Shown here piece after piece: positions 1-9,257 of a stretch of 64,000 bases of DNA (its first letter is position 1; the number at the start of each line of letters is the position of its first letter). The stretch is from Phymatolithon calcareum (lineage: Eukaryota > Rhodophyta > Florideophyceae > Hapalidiales). The DNA is taken from NCBI GenBank assembly GCA_977006965.1, contig OZ345368.1, positions 248,001 through 312,000 on the forward strand. The letters run 5' to 3'. The position numbers and the translations under genes were made by a program. The notes beneath the pieces were generated by a model. It had not been told where the DNA came from. It saw nothing but the letters and a program-made list of their open reading frames with translations, and did no database searches.

Positions 1-507
1 AACTTTCACTTATGCTCTCAACGACAAATAACATAAGGAACCGAAACAAATCTTCTTGAAGATAGATAGTAGAAATTTGAAACAAAGGCCGGGTCAAGAT
101 ATACATTTTCAGTAAGACCTGTGGAACAAAGTACACAGCAACTGTAGAGTCACTCTACTCCTTTCATTTCTTACAAGTCGCCAAGTAAAATAAGATCTTG
201 AAAACTGATGGAAGAAAAAGAACTTAATCATACTTTGAATTAAAAGGAAAATTTAATTCTCTGGATGTTTAAAAAAATAATTTGCGATATTTAGCTGAAG
301 CAATTATTTCTTAATTCTTAAACTATAAGCTGGTAGATATATCTAATAATTATACCGTAACAAGAACTGATATTAAGTACACTTATTAGTGATAGTTCAC
401 GAACTAGCACTTGAACCTGATCTATATTGAGACTGTAATATTTTATCTTAAGGACCACTACTAGCTGTCTGGAACGTAAAGCAACGTCATATAAATAACT
501 AGTAAAG
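1..507. other. AT-rich stretch, no gene seen
   Basis: No convincing coding frame, RNA gene or repeat is visible. If the gag relic that follows had an LTR, it would be expected here, but I cannot see a TG...CA terminus, a duplicated partner or a clear primer-binding site. Confidence 0.5.
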
Positions 508-1610
508 ATGGCCAATCTGATCAGAATTAAGGACACTCTAGACAAATTTCAGTCTGGAACTGTGGAGCAGCAAAGAATGAAGAATCGGTTTATCTCTTAT
601 ATGAACGAGCAGCCTGCACTCACACCAGAAAATCTCATTCTCAAAATTAGAGAAGACTATCCTCCACATATTTTATTCTCTAGTAACGCTCTATCGGAGA
701 GCCCTGCTATATACACTATTATCCGGGACTATATTGTTGCAAACGGTGCTACTTATAGCCCGCACAGTTCAGCAAATAGAGTTATTTATCGTCTTCCAGC
801 CACACTGTACACAGATCAGAGAGATATTGACATGTCACACAGCCTACTTAAAAGTGCTCTGCAAGCTGGAACAACATCTTCGTCACTGTGATCTAATACC
901 TCTCTGTACCTTGGCAATATCTCTAGTGCAGGAAATGCGAAAATAGCGCACAATATGGCCACTAGATTCATAGATGGTGTAAAATGTAACGGAAAACTTG
1001 GCGAAGATTTAACAGAATTCATGCAGTACTACCTTGATGCTGCTGAAGACTACGGATAATCTTCAGAACAGAAACTTTGCTAATTCCATCACTTATTTGA
1101 TGGAGAAGCTAAGAGATTCTGCAGACTAAATGTTGAAGGAATAGCATGTCACTTCAGTGAAGCGAGTGCTATTTTACAAGAAGAATATAATTGAATCGCG
1201 TAAGGAAGCATTTACAACAATTGCGCCTCAACGACATTGTGTCGTAAAAGAAGTGTACAGTAACAGAAGCACTGGAAGATCTTAGAGAGACAATGAGCAA
1301 ATTCACTCCTCAAGGGCCAGAGAGCCATTGATCCAAGGAGTCAAAAATTAAATACCTTTACAAGGCAGTTGTTGGAGCACCTTGGGCTAAATCTGCGCTC
1401 TACACGTCACGATCATCCAACCAGCAATTTGATTTCCAGAAGCTATATACAGCTCTTGATGCCGCATGGCTACAAGAGCAGGAAGAGGAAGAGGCCAGAA
1501 CGAGAGATGGAACGTTTAGTAGTGGAAAACATGATATGAAACGAAATTAGGTCACAGGAAAGGTACCTGGTCTTTATTTTGAGGGACAAATACAGTATGG
1601 AAGACTTCGA
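508..1610 (+). pseudogene. Copia-type gag, broken
   Basis: An open frame of 127 codons starts at 508 (MANLIRIKDTLDKF...) and stops at 889. The same frame continues past the stop with GKLGEDLTEFMQYYLDAAEDYG near 991-1056 and FHHLFDGEAKRF near 1088-1125, interrupted by further stops. The last gag part (YKAVVGAPWAKSALY, DFQKLYTALDAAWL, about 1359-1480) is in another frame, so a frameshift lies between. This is the capsid-type polyprotein that packages element RNA. The ATG at 508 is the first in the frame and has a purine at -3. It cannot make a complete protein as it stands. Confidence 0.75.
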
Positions 1611-1616
1611 AAATTA

Positions 1617-1982
1617 GTGTTAAAATCATCAGCTCCTTTCACCAGTGTAAATAATAGGAATAATACATCTATGACAAACGATAAGATTGCTGGCAAAAAT
1701 GGTCTGGACAGGTTTGGAAACGAAGGAAAATGCTATAATTGCGGATCGAAGGACCATTTCATCCGCAATTGCAAAAGCCCGAAGAAAAAAATTTTAAAAT
1801 CTAATACAGCAAGCACGGAAAAAATTCTATTTCAAGTTTGTCAGAAGGCTGAAGAAGCCATATTTGACGTGACTAATGAAGATTATGAAGAGTTCTTCAT
1901 GGATCATGAACATAGAACGGTATCGGAAGATGCCAGTGCTAATAAGGAAGGAAACAGGCAAGATCAAGTATCACCAGTCTAG
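1617..1982 (+). pseudogene. Copia-type nucleocapsid segment with CCHC zinc knuckle
   Basis: The frame encodes a basic segment with CYNCGSKDHFIRNC, a C-x2-C-x4-H-x4-C zinc knuckle, followed by SPKKKILK. Zinc knuckles of this type bind the element RNA in gag. An acidic tail (DEHRTVSEDASANKEGN region) follows, as expected for the gag-protease linker. It sits directly after the gag body and before the protease remnant. The 1617 start is simply the first codon of the open frame and probably not a real start, because gag should read through from upstream. Confidence 0.75.
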
Positions 1983-2139
1983 ATATCGATCCTGCGGATT
2001 TTTAGAAAGGGACAGTAACGTCTTTGATTGATCTACAGAATTAAAGACGAGTAATGCTACTGATCCCGAAAGTAACAAGGACGATATATCTCAACTTAGA
2101 AAAGACATAAACACATACCCAATCTTTTCTGAATTAGTT

Positions 2140-2330
2140 ATGAATCAGATAACGATAAACGACAACGACCAGAGAGACAGAAAATGGAATAGAGCATGTA
2201 TTGATAGTGGTGCTCAGAAAGCAGACATCGATAAACAACAAGCAATGGCGTACTGTAAATTTTCAGGAAAAAGTTTTAAGAGTTGTGACAGGGTTTTTGA
2301 AGGAGCGGAAACGGTACGAAGATGAGGTCA
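2140..2330 (+). pseudogene. Copia-type retropepsin fragment
   Basis: The segment ACIDSGAQKADIDKQQAMAYC matches the aspartic protease entry of Copia polyproteins, where the catalytic motif is D-S/T-G-A. The catalytic Asp and DSGA are intact. It stops at 2323 after about 60 codons; an overlapping frame runs on to 2500 with weak resemblance only. The rest of pol is absent. The protease would cleave the gag-pol polyprotein in the virus-like particle. Confidence 0.65.
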
Positions 2331-3785
2331 ACGAGAAGAAGAAGGAAGCCCCGGCGATGAACGTGGCATCATACAAGGTGCCAATCGACAGCAGACTTCT
2401 CGAGTTTATGTTCTTCAGAGCTGAAACAGCTGGAGCTCTGACATTGGATAATATTCACATCTTTATTGAAGGCTTGGTGCAGAAAAATGAAGATGAATAG
2501 GAATACTCGGAAATCATAGAGAAGGTTTTAAACAGTCTTCGAATGCTAATGCGAATCAAACAAGCGCAGGCAATGATTCTAGAGTTTACTTCCTAAGCGA
2601 CTGCGATTGTTGCGAGGAACAAGAAATCAAGGACGGAAACCGGAGACCCAATTGAAACAAAGACGTTCCAGAAGGAACGCAAATATGGATTGGCAGCAGC
2701 AAACAACTCAGAGAAGAACCTAGCTATATCTCCGGCAATAAGGAGGGGAAGGTCAGCGAAGATTTGTGTGGCCATCAAGAAAATGTTATTCGCGGGAAAA
2801 AAATGAAAAAGCGAAAACGGGGAAGATGGGCGGGGTCCAAATCAAAGTCAGCAAAAACGGCGAAGAAGCACGGGGTCCGACACACAGAAGAAAAAATGCT
2901 GGCGAAGAAGGCCAAGAAATCATTGCAAATCAGTGATTAATACACTCTTCGAGTGTACGGGGCACTGTTGAGAGGCAATAATGCAGTGGCACCACAAGCT
3001 TCAAATTCCAGAATAGATTCTGCGAGCAGGAAGCACGCAATATGCTTCCACCAAAGCCCATAGCTGGAAGGCAATCGGAAGCCTACTTAAGCAGTTCTCC
3101 CTTTGTAGTTTTGGTAGAGACGATCTCATCTTCTCATCAGAGAGAGATCACCCCTTTTCAGGATAAACCATTCTTCATCATTTCACCACCAGTCATTATA
3201 ATGTGTTCTTCTCATGGCTGGATCAGACACGGAAACACATGCTATCAAGCTTGGCGACATGAAAGCAAATGCGAACGAGTAGCTAAGACTTTCCCTACAC
3301 TATTATGCCTTCTACGAATCTCTGGTTTACGTGGAATTCTAAGAATAGGCTCACGTCCACATGCTGGGTCTCGACACTTATCGGTTTTCAATTTTAGAAC
3401 AAAGCTGAGTTCATCCGTGTCCATCTCAAATCGTGGTATTCATTTCTAAGTAGTAATATCCATCTTGCTCTTAGTTTCTAAACCGGGGGTTTTCATTTTC
3501 AAGTCCCACGGCAAATCCATCTGCCACATTCTGCGAAACCTCAGAGCCCACACTAGACATCGCACCCTGTCGTAACGATTTTGGCAAAGAGTGAATACCA
3601 ATTTGTAGTTGCTTCTGAAGAGTACTGCTGTTCTGCAATAACATATTGAAATGCGGCGGTGTTAAAATTTTTGTTCTTTCAATATTGCTCACCTATAATT
3701 GAACTATTGTACTATTGACATTCCTATCGGACTATTCTCACTACATGAAAATATTTCATGTTCAAAAAAATAATTTGATATTCCT
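2331..3785. other. Unassigned region
   Basis: A lysine-rich plus-strand stretch around 2780-2940 (GKKMKKRKRGRWAG...) and a plus frame at 3042-3449 are open, but I recognise neither. On the minus strand a 73-codon frame (3471-3692) is followed by another unrecognised stretch near 3260-3430. These could be remnants of the neighbouring elements or chance frames. Confidence 0.35.
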
Positions 3786-4160
3786 ATTCATCTGCAGTAT
3801 ATGAAATGAAATCATTACTCCAAGTAGTAAGTAATCTAACTCATTCTCCCAGTTTCGCATCACTTATTCCCATGGCATGAAAATTACTTATTTCCAGGAA
3901 CAAGTTAACATATATCCTATTGCTTATTCCCAAAACATTATTCCCAAAACCAAGAAAACATTTATCCTATTCATTATTCCCGTAACTTGAAAACCCAAAA
4001 ACGTTATTCCCAAAATCAAGAAAACATTTATCCTGTTGATTATTCCCGTAACTTGAAAACCTTATACCCATTAATCCCTGTACCGGAAACCACGTATACT
4101 ACATATGTATAGTATATCCTAACAACCCTATTCCCTATTCCCTATTCCCTATTCCCTATA
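3786..4160. repeat. TATTCCC (GGGAATA) repeats, degenerate then exact
   Basis: From about 3786 to 4080 the plus strand carries many scattered ATTCCC units (attcccaaaac, attcccgtaac, attcccatggc) in a loosely repeated pattern. From 4126 to 4160 there are five consecutive CCCTATT units. On the minus strand this reads GGGAATA repeats running 5' to 3' away from the helicase gene, which ends at the first unit. A G-rich repeat in that orientation is what a healed telomere would look like, but the organism's real telomere repeat is unknown. Confidence 0.7.
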
Positions 4161-4432
4161 CCATGCAGCTCAGGACGTCCGATCTCCTCCGGTGCGAGAA
4201 GAAGAACTCTCCCCACCCCGCTTCTGTACTCAGTATACTGACCTAGGCGTTGCACACAGATACCAGCGCGCAGAAGACGGTCCTTCGTCTCGTACAGAAG
4301 CGCTCGCAGCGGCGATACCCACATGGTTACTCCAGCCTCGTACAGAATCGGCCCCATCACAACCGCTGTCTTTCCGCAACCGGTAGCTAGAATGACAGCA
4401 ACATCCGATCTTCTGCCAGCGACCGCCTCCAT
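4161..4432 (-). pseudogene. RecQ-like helicase start (motifs I and Ia), truncated
   Basis: SAEQKFAMEAVAGRRSD leads into VAVILATGCGKT (Walker A, K21 and T22 counted from the ATG at 4432), then MWVSPLRALLYETKDRL, which fits RecQ motif Ia, and RVLLLAPEEIG. These would bind ATP and DNA. The frame then runs into GGGAATA repeats, translated as GIGNRE, and stops. No DEAH box or later motif remains. It is in the same frame as the recombinase-like part, separated only by one stop codon. Confidence 0.7.
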
Positions 4433-4453
4433 GGCGAACTTCTGTTCCGCCGA

Positions 4454-5986
4454 TCAGAATTCAACGCTCGCATTTCTCGTCACCTTCCGCAGCGCATTCG
4501 TTGCATCAAACCCATTCCCGCAAGAACCAGAACTTCTCCTTGGCGACACGTCGGAAGGAGCTGCATCTACGGATAGTATCGCATTCCCGGTGGCTTCTTC
4601 TGAAAACAGTCTCCGACAAACGTTATCGACAGACTCCGGATCATAATTAAAGCCAGAAACACAACCTCTTGATTGTGTCACTGACTCCAATTTCTTAAAA
4701 ACCCGGTCTGCCACAACATCTGCCAACACTGCCACCTGCAGTTCCGTCATATCTTTCCCACCCGCTCCTGGACTGCTCCTCTCGCCACCTCCAGATCGCG
4801 AAGCCGTCTTCGTTCGCAACCCAATGTCCGTCTGCCACTCATACGACGCGAGACGGAACATCTCCACAACTTGTTCGTCTGGTTCCAAAGAGTCATCACC
4901 GAGACGACTTGATTGAGCGTAAAACAACGTTGCTGTCCTCAAAGTATGACCAGCCTGCAGAACCGCGGCCCGATCGACGCCGTCATTATCGTCGCCAATA
5001 TCTTCTCCTTCCGTCCCTTCCAGAGCCAAACACTTCGCAAGGTAAGACTCCCGACCCTTCATCTTCACGAAACCGCGCTGCCACTGACGGAACTGCGAGA
5101 AACTCAGAGGAAACTTGTACTTAGCAAACACCGTTCCGATCCGTTCGGCGACCCGTTCAGGCTTCACAACTCCGAGACAGACACTGTCCCGGAGAAGCCA
5201 CCGCTCTCGCAGTATGGCTTCCCCTTCTGCACCAGCCGGAACTTCTAACGACTGTTCCTTTATTTCCGCATACTGCACCATTACAGGGTGCACAAGCAGT
5301 AGAAACGCCTTGAACAGAAATGACGTCTCCTCGTCCAGATGTCGCGATATAAAAAAGTTTCGACATTGACGCACGCTTCGACTCTTGTTGAACTTTGGTT
5401 TGATCATCACCTCTTGGCCCACGAAGAAGATAGCACGTTTGCAACTCGGAGTGTTCCGCAGTCCCATACTACCGATCTCCGTCCCGCGCCCAGGCCCTCC
5501 AGCGCCGAGGTGCAGTGCCGTAAGGAACAATGGAACTAGGTTTCTTGCCGCTTTAGTCCATGCATCCAGCTCGGCTGCCGGTAAGCACGGTAGCATCTCT
5601 TCGTGGATCCACCGATTACACCGACGAACAAACTCGCCGTTCCGCACGTCAGCCAAAGCCCAGTACCCTGGCACCATATTGCTCTCTTCGTCCAAGATCG
5701 ATGAGCACTCCTCACGAAACCTCGGTGGCAGCATCTTCTCCTTCAGCAAATCAACAAAGATTGCCTTCCGAAGGTCCCTGTGAACTGATCGCACAGTACG
5801 TCCGACTGAAGGCACAATACGTTTCCCACCGTCCACATTGTCCTCACTGTACTCATCGTTCACATCGTCGGCCGATACCTCGATTCCTCCCATAAACCCG
5901 CACCGACTATGAACTCCACATTTGTCGACCATATTCTCTGTCGTCTCCTCTGCACGAACAGAGGTGCAGATCGACCGCATGTCCAC
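4454..5986 (-). CDS. Tyrosine-recombinase-like middle part of the TLH-like helicase
   Basis: A 510-codon frame. Near residues 161-174 is GAGGPGRGTEIGS, matching the conserved RGTE arginine segment of fungal telomere-linked helicases. Near 345-357 is AGHTLRTATLFYA (H347, R350, Y356), which resembles the H-x-x-R box followed by a tyrosine of the tyrosine recombinase fold. SQFRQWQRGFVKMKG precedes it. The resemblance to a recombinase is an inference; catalytic spacing has not been checked. The frame ends at a TGA (4454-4456), after which the same frame continues into the helicase. The TGA could come from CGA by a CpG transition. Confidence 0.65.
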   Translation of the reverse strand: MDMRSICTSVRAEETTENMVDKCGVHSRCGFMGGIEVSADDVNDEYSEDNVDGGKRIVPSVGRTVRSVHRDLRKAIFVDLLKEKMLPPRFREECSSILDEESNMVPGYWALADVRNGEFVRRCNRWIHEEMLPCLPAAELDAWTKAARNLVPLFLTALHLGAGGPGRGTEIGSMGLRNTPSCKRAIFFVGQEVMIKPKFNKSRSVRQCRNFFISRHLDEETSFLFKAFLLLVHPVMVQYAEIKEQSLEVPAGAEGEAILRERWLLRDSVCLGVVKPERVAERIGTVFAKYKFPLSFSQFRQWQRGFVKMKGRESYLAKCLALEGTEGEDIGDDNDGVDRAAVLQAGHTLRTATLFYAQSSRLGDDSLEPDEQVVEMFRLASYEWQTDIGLRTKTASRSGGGERSSPGAGGKDMTELQVAVLADVVADRVFKKLESVTQSRGCVSGFNYDPESVDNVCRRLFSEEATGNAILSVDAAPSDVSPRRSSGSCGNGFDATNALRKVTRNASVEF

Positions 5987-7308
5987 GAAGACGGACAGCT
6001 GTACATCGCCGATTGCATCTCCGTTTCCACCTCTACACGCCTCTCTTCGTCACTGTACTTTCGCATCTCCAGAAGAGCATAGCACGACGCCGCGTATAGA
6101 ATGCCCGTCACTTCCGGAGCAACTTGACGTCCTTGCTTGAAGTGCAGGCGGTCCATCGTCTCACCGCTAACGCACATACAGGCGGCCACGGCGAAAGAGA
6201 AGAGCCTGACAGACCCTCCGGAGACTCTGCTCCTCTCGAAGAAAATTCTGCACAGCACCCGGTGCACCTTCATGCAGACAGTCTCCTCGTCAGTGCCATT
6301 GTCACTTGAAAGGTCATTGAGTGCGGCCACAAGAGCAGGGCTCATCGAAATCCCAGCATACTTCTGCCTGTCTCGATGAACTCGAAGAGCCATGACAACG
6401 AGCATACGCGCGCTCCGAACATACCGGTCGAGTGATCGATCCCCACGTTGGTCGTCGTTAAGGAACTGAAACGGCTTCTTCTTCTCCAGTGTTCCGCCTG
6501 GGCTAATATCTACCAAGGTGGACCGACAACTGTCCACCGCGCGGAACAGCTCTCGCGCATCGACAAACAGCTGTTTAACCGTTTGCGACAACACAAGAGC
6601 TGACTCGAGACCGGCTTCCCTTAGCCGAATGAGACGCCATGCATCGCTAAGAGAGAGGCCGACAGCGTCAAGGCGCTCTTGGCACTTGGCGAGGCTGACA
6701 AAGCCGCTCTTTTCGCGATCGCTTGCCGCCCGAATATACGTCGGCGATACTTCTCCAGGGTCGTATCTGGCAAGCGCAGCGCTGATGCCACCTTCTGTTT
6801 CTCCACGAAGATCGCTGCTTGTCCCTGCATATTCGATCAGGAAGAGCTTTTTTCCACGGCACTTGCCTGCCAAACTTTGGCACAACGACGTTCTCAGATT
6901 ACGAACTGTCTTTCTGGAAAAGGTTGTCTCGTGCACCACACGTCCGTGACGACGCAAAGTGCTGTCGCCCTCAAAGCGAATGTCGCATTTCGGACAGCAC
7001 TTGCCTTGCACAACAAGAAGACCATCGATCGCCGGAAGTTGTCCGTGCCGTGCGCATCCAGATCGATACTTTTCTCGTAATGGGTGGCTCTTCGGGAGTG
7101 ACTCGGCGCACCGATCCGCGGCAGGCCAGAGACCCAACGCTTCGTCGTCAACAAGGGAATGTCCATTTCTTCTCAAATGCTGAACAAATGCCTTCCGGAT
7201 CGTCGACAGCTCGACCCGGCACTCTTCTCTGGCGCAAATGAAGGACGCCGTCTCCGGGCATGGTCTAATGCCATGAGAAGAAAGCAAAGTAACATCTTCT
7301 TCGAACAT
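5860..7308 (-). CDS. N-terminal C2H2 zinc-finger part of the TLH-like helicase
   Basis: A 482-codon frame begins with an ATG at 7306-7308. Residues 25-50 hold a C2H2-like finger (C25, C30, H44, H50). Residues 105-126 hold a classical finger (C-x2-C-x12-H-x4-H), preceded by LPAIDGLLVVQGK. A proline-rich or hydrophobic linker followed by a second finger is how fungal DUF3505 helicase N-termini are arranged (recalled). The rest is an unrecognised helical region. Its last 40 residues or so are out of frame after a frameshift near 5,900-5,990; the natural continuation is the overlapping minus frame starting upstream of 5,986. It would bind DNA as part of a larger nuclear protein. Confidence 0.65.
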   Translation of the reverse strand: MFEEDVTLLSSHGIRPCPETASFICAREECRVELSTIRKAFVQHLRRNGHSLVDDEALGLWPAADRCAESLPKSHPLREKYRSGCARHGQLPAIDGLLVVQGKCCPKCDIRFEGDSTLRRHGRVVHETTFSRKTVRNLRTSLCQSLAGKCRGKKLFLIEYAGTSSDLRGETEGGISAALARYDPGEVSPTYIRAASDREKSGFVSLAKCQERLDAVGLSLSDAWRLIRLREAGLESALVLSQTVKQLFVDARELFRAVDSCRSTLVDISPGGTLEKKKPFQFLNDDQRGDRSLDRYVRSARMLVVMALRVHRDRQKYAGISMSPALVAALNDLSSDNGTDEETVCMKVHRVLCRIFFERSRVSGGSVRLFSFAVAACMCVSGETMDRLHFKQGRQVAPEVTGILYAASCYALLEMRKYSDEERRVEVETEMQSAMYSCPSSWTCGRSAPLFVQRRRQRIWSTNVEFIVGAGLWEESRYRPTM

Positions 7309-7502
7309 GGTTCTGACTTCGTGCTGCTTTAGGTGGAATCTGCGGACCTCGCCGGCTCTACTGTGCGTTGCTTACATTAATTTCTGATATATTTACCATA
7401 TATTTTCCTATACCGTGTTTTCTATGCCCGAAAATTGGTCCATTATCTTTTACCTTAACCATTGCTAAACAACAACATCTTCATGACCTGAACAACTACA
7501 AA

Positions 7503-7545
7503 TTTCTATTCCCTACTCCCTATTACCTATCCCTTATTCCCTAAC
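7503..7545. repeat. Second short TATTCCC-like repeat cluster
   Basis: The plus strand reads ttctattccctactccctattacctatcccttattcccta, five or six imperfect CCCTATT units in the same orientation as the array at 4126-4160. It lies about 200 bp upstream of the helicase gene start, so the gene is bracketed by the same repeat family. The rest of 7309-7690 shows no gene. Confidence 0.6.
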
Positions 7546-7694
7546 TTCACACTCGCTATTCTCATTATTGACCGTGCAAGAGTGAACTGCAATCCGACAA
7601 ACTTCCACATCCCAATGGAGAAGGTGCCAGGATCATTCACGCAATCTAATAATATTTGAGCACAATCCCGGTGGTCTAGCGCACCATGTTCCCG

Positions 7695-7779
7695 TTCGCG
7701 CACACTTTCGCGCTTGGTACCGTTAGAAAGCGCGCGGAGAGAGCTTTCGAACGGTACTAGGCGCGCAAGTGTGCGCGGA
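7695..7779. repeat. Long imperfect hairpin
   Basis: About 35 bases starting CGCGCACACTTTCGCGC (7697 on) are followed, after a short GC-rich loop, by their imperfect reverse complement ending GCGCAAGTGTGCGCGG (about 7743-7778). I count roughly 85 percent pairing by eye. It is more likely a foldback element tip or MITE core than a terminator, since no gene ends here. Confidence 0.6.
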
Positions 7780-7947
7780 AGGGAAAAAAAGCGCCACCTG
7801 GGGCCGACCGGCGAAAAAGTATCTAAAAAGTAGGCTCGAGTGCTGGGAGACTTGGATGCAAGTGGAATTTAATGATAACCTGCAAATCTGAAAAACCCAT
7901 GAACTAGGCCAATTAAGAGGGTATCGCACAGAACCAAAAATGGCAGG

Positions 7948-8128
7948 TGGCTCACCTGGCTGCACGAATAATATGTAAATTTCAACTACGGCTCACCTGG
8001 CGCCGACATCTACATGCGAAAATGAGGTCATTTTCGAACGGTCTCTCACAAGGCCCAAATTGTGGAGCCAGCTGAGCCACTCCACCTTTATTTCAATTAA
8101 AATTTGAACGATGGAGCCAGGTGAGCCT
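7948..8128. repeat. Four GGCTCACCTGGC-type boxes in inverted arrangement
   Basis: GGCTCACCTGGC occurs twice on the plus strand (about 7952 and 7991). Its reverse complement occurs as GAGCCAGCTGAGCC (about 8072) and GAGCCAGGTGAGCC (about 8113). A perfect 9-bp stem CGAAAATGA/TCATTTTCG lies between (8018-8037). Together this looks like a small inverted-repeat element joined to the truncated end of the Gypsy RT. Confidence 0.5.
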
Positions 8129-8722
8129 GCGGAAACTATATAGGCCATTTATTATTAATTGAAGAACGCAGGCCGACTTAGGCCATATGTCCAGAAATAC
8201 TTGTCGATGTTGAAGGCCTGGCCGGATTGTATGGCCCAAGTAGATGACCGAACGGTCAAAGAAGGTGCCCTTCTTCAGCTTCAGTGACAGTCCGGCCGCT
8301 TTCAACGCGCACAGTATCTCCTTGACGTGTCGTAGGTGGTCGTCGAATGAAGACGAAAAGACGATGTTGTCGTCGATGTACACCAGGCACGACTGCCATT
8401 TAAAGCGAGCGAGAATTATGTCGATGGTACGTTGAAACGTGGCCGGGGGGTTAGGCAAGCAGAAGAGCATTTTCTTGAATCGGAAGGTTCCGCTGTGACA
8501 GGAAAATGACGTTTTGTCGCGGTCTTCGCCGCGAATGGGAATCTGCCAGAGCCCCCAGTTGCAGTCCAGAGTCGTGAAAAACTTGGCCTCGCCCAAGGAG
8601 TCGATGCACTCATCCATACGCGGCAGAGGATACGAGTCCTTCATGGACAGGGCATTCAGGTGCCGGTAATCCACGCAGAAGCGCCACCGTCCGTCCGGAG
8701 AATGACAACCGGGGAGGACCAC
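8093..8722 (-). pseudogene. Ty3/Gypsy reverse transcriptase
   Basis: A 209-codon frame contains the successive RT motifs DGRWRFCVDYRHLN, FFTTLDCNWGLWQIPI (motif A, D present), FRFKKMLFCLPNPPATFQ, LVYIDDNIVFSSS (motif C, YIDD intact) and LSLKLKKGTFF...YLGHTI. This copies element RNA into DNA in the virus-like particle. The last 40 residues or so no longer resemble RT, so the domain is cut near 8,190. The upstream part of RT (VEEMLGLDIVEPAVSEWSSPVVIL) is in a different frame at 8656-8898, so a frameshift separates them. Confidence 0.85.
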
Positions 8723-9251
8723 TCCGACACTGCGGGCTCGACGATATCCAAGCCCAACATTTCCTCCACTTCGGTCTTCTCGACCTCCAGGGCCTTATGC
8801 CCCGCGCGGTGGGGCGGCAGCCGCACGGGTCGAGCACCATCCTGAAGATCGATTCGGTGTTTGGTGACCTTCACGGTTCCCAGATGGCCCTGCCACATGT
8901 CCTCGAACTCGCAAAGTATATCGCGGACTTGACTTGTTCGTCTCCCGACAGGTAGTCCAAGCTAACGTCATCCACCGTCACCCGCTCGTGCGCGGCGGGC
9001 GACTCCGGGACCCGTGCCGCGAATGTGGCCTTGGCGTCGTCATCAGATAGGGCCTGTGCGAGGCCAGGACGAACAGGTACTGCGGGTTCCGGTTGCCGAG
9101 GGTCAATATTGACCGTGAATATTTTCGTGGGGGCCGGTAGCGCCAAAGCCAAGATTTCGTGTTTCGCGAGTGTCACATCTGCGAGCGAATAGTTGGCGAC
9201 CAAGATCCTAAAAGGCACGAGCGGTTTAGCGTCAACTAGGCCGTTGGCCAA
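8656..9251 (-). pseudogene. Gypsy pol segment between protease and RT
   Basis: Overlapping minus frames encode the usual linker and RT N-terminus: HRIDLQDGARPVRLPPHRAGHKALEVEKTEVEEMLG fits the phrase in Gypsy elements where a peptide of the type 'I.l..g.kPv...pyr..p' precedes the RT fingers, shown here in parts only. The 8871-9251 frame (ANGLVDAKPLVPFRILVANYS...) looks like the C-terminal part of the protease linker. At least one frameshift near 8,890 separates the two frames. Confidence 0.6.
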
Positions 9252-9257
9252 ACTAAC

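Larger units (their letters stand above)
508..2330 (+). mobile_element. Ty1/Copia-like retrotransposon relic (gag to protease)
   Basis: Three retroelement signatures follow one another in the expected order on the plus strand: a gag body, a CCHC zinc knuckle and a retropepsin active-site region. Integrase, reverse transcriptase and RNase H are not seen downstream, so only the 5' third survives. Several stop codons and at least one frameshift interrupt it. The gag phrases FHHLFDGEAKRF and DFQKLYTALDAAWL and the protease phrase ACIDSGAQ belong to a Copia-type lineage common in oomycetes and algae (known family, recalled). No LTRs were found, so the true borders are unknown. Confidence 0.8.
4161..7308 (-). 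pseudogene. Telomere-linked RecQ-type helicase gene, broken and 3'-truncated
   Basis: Three adjoining minus-strand frames make one protein architecture: C2H2 zinc fingers, a tyrosine-recombinase-like domain with GRGTE and GHTLRxxxxxYA motifs, then a RecQ/DEAD helicase start with ATGCGKT. This order is known from fungal subtelomeric helicase genes (TLH-like; DUF3505-type N-termini), recalled from family knowledge. Only two disruptions are visible over 3.1 kb: a frameshift near 5,900-5,990 and an in-frame TGA at 4454-4456. The helicase stops after motif Ia/Ib, exactly where GGGAATA repeats begin, so motifs II-VI and the RecQ C-terminus are missing. The few breaks suggest relatively recent decay. 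Confidence 0.75.

Noticed and set aside
4126-4160. A true chromosome end
   Set aside because: Sequence continues for more than 4 kb on the other side with other elements, so any telomere addition would be ancient and internal.
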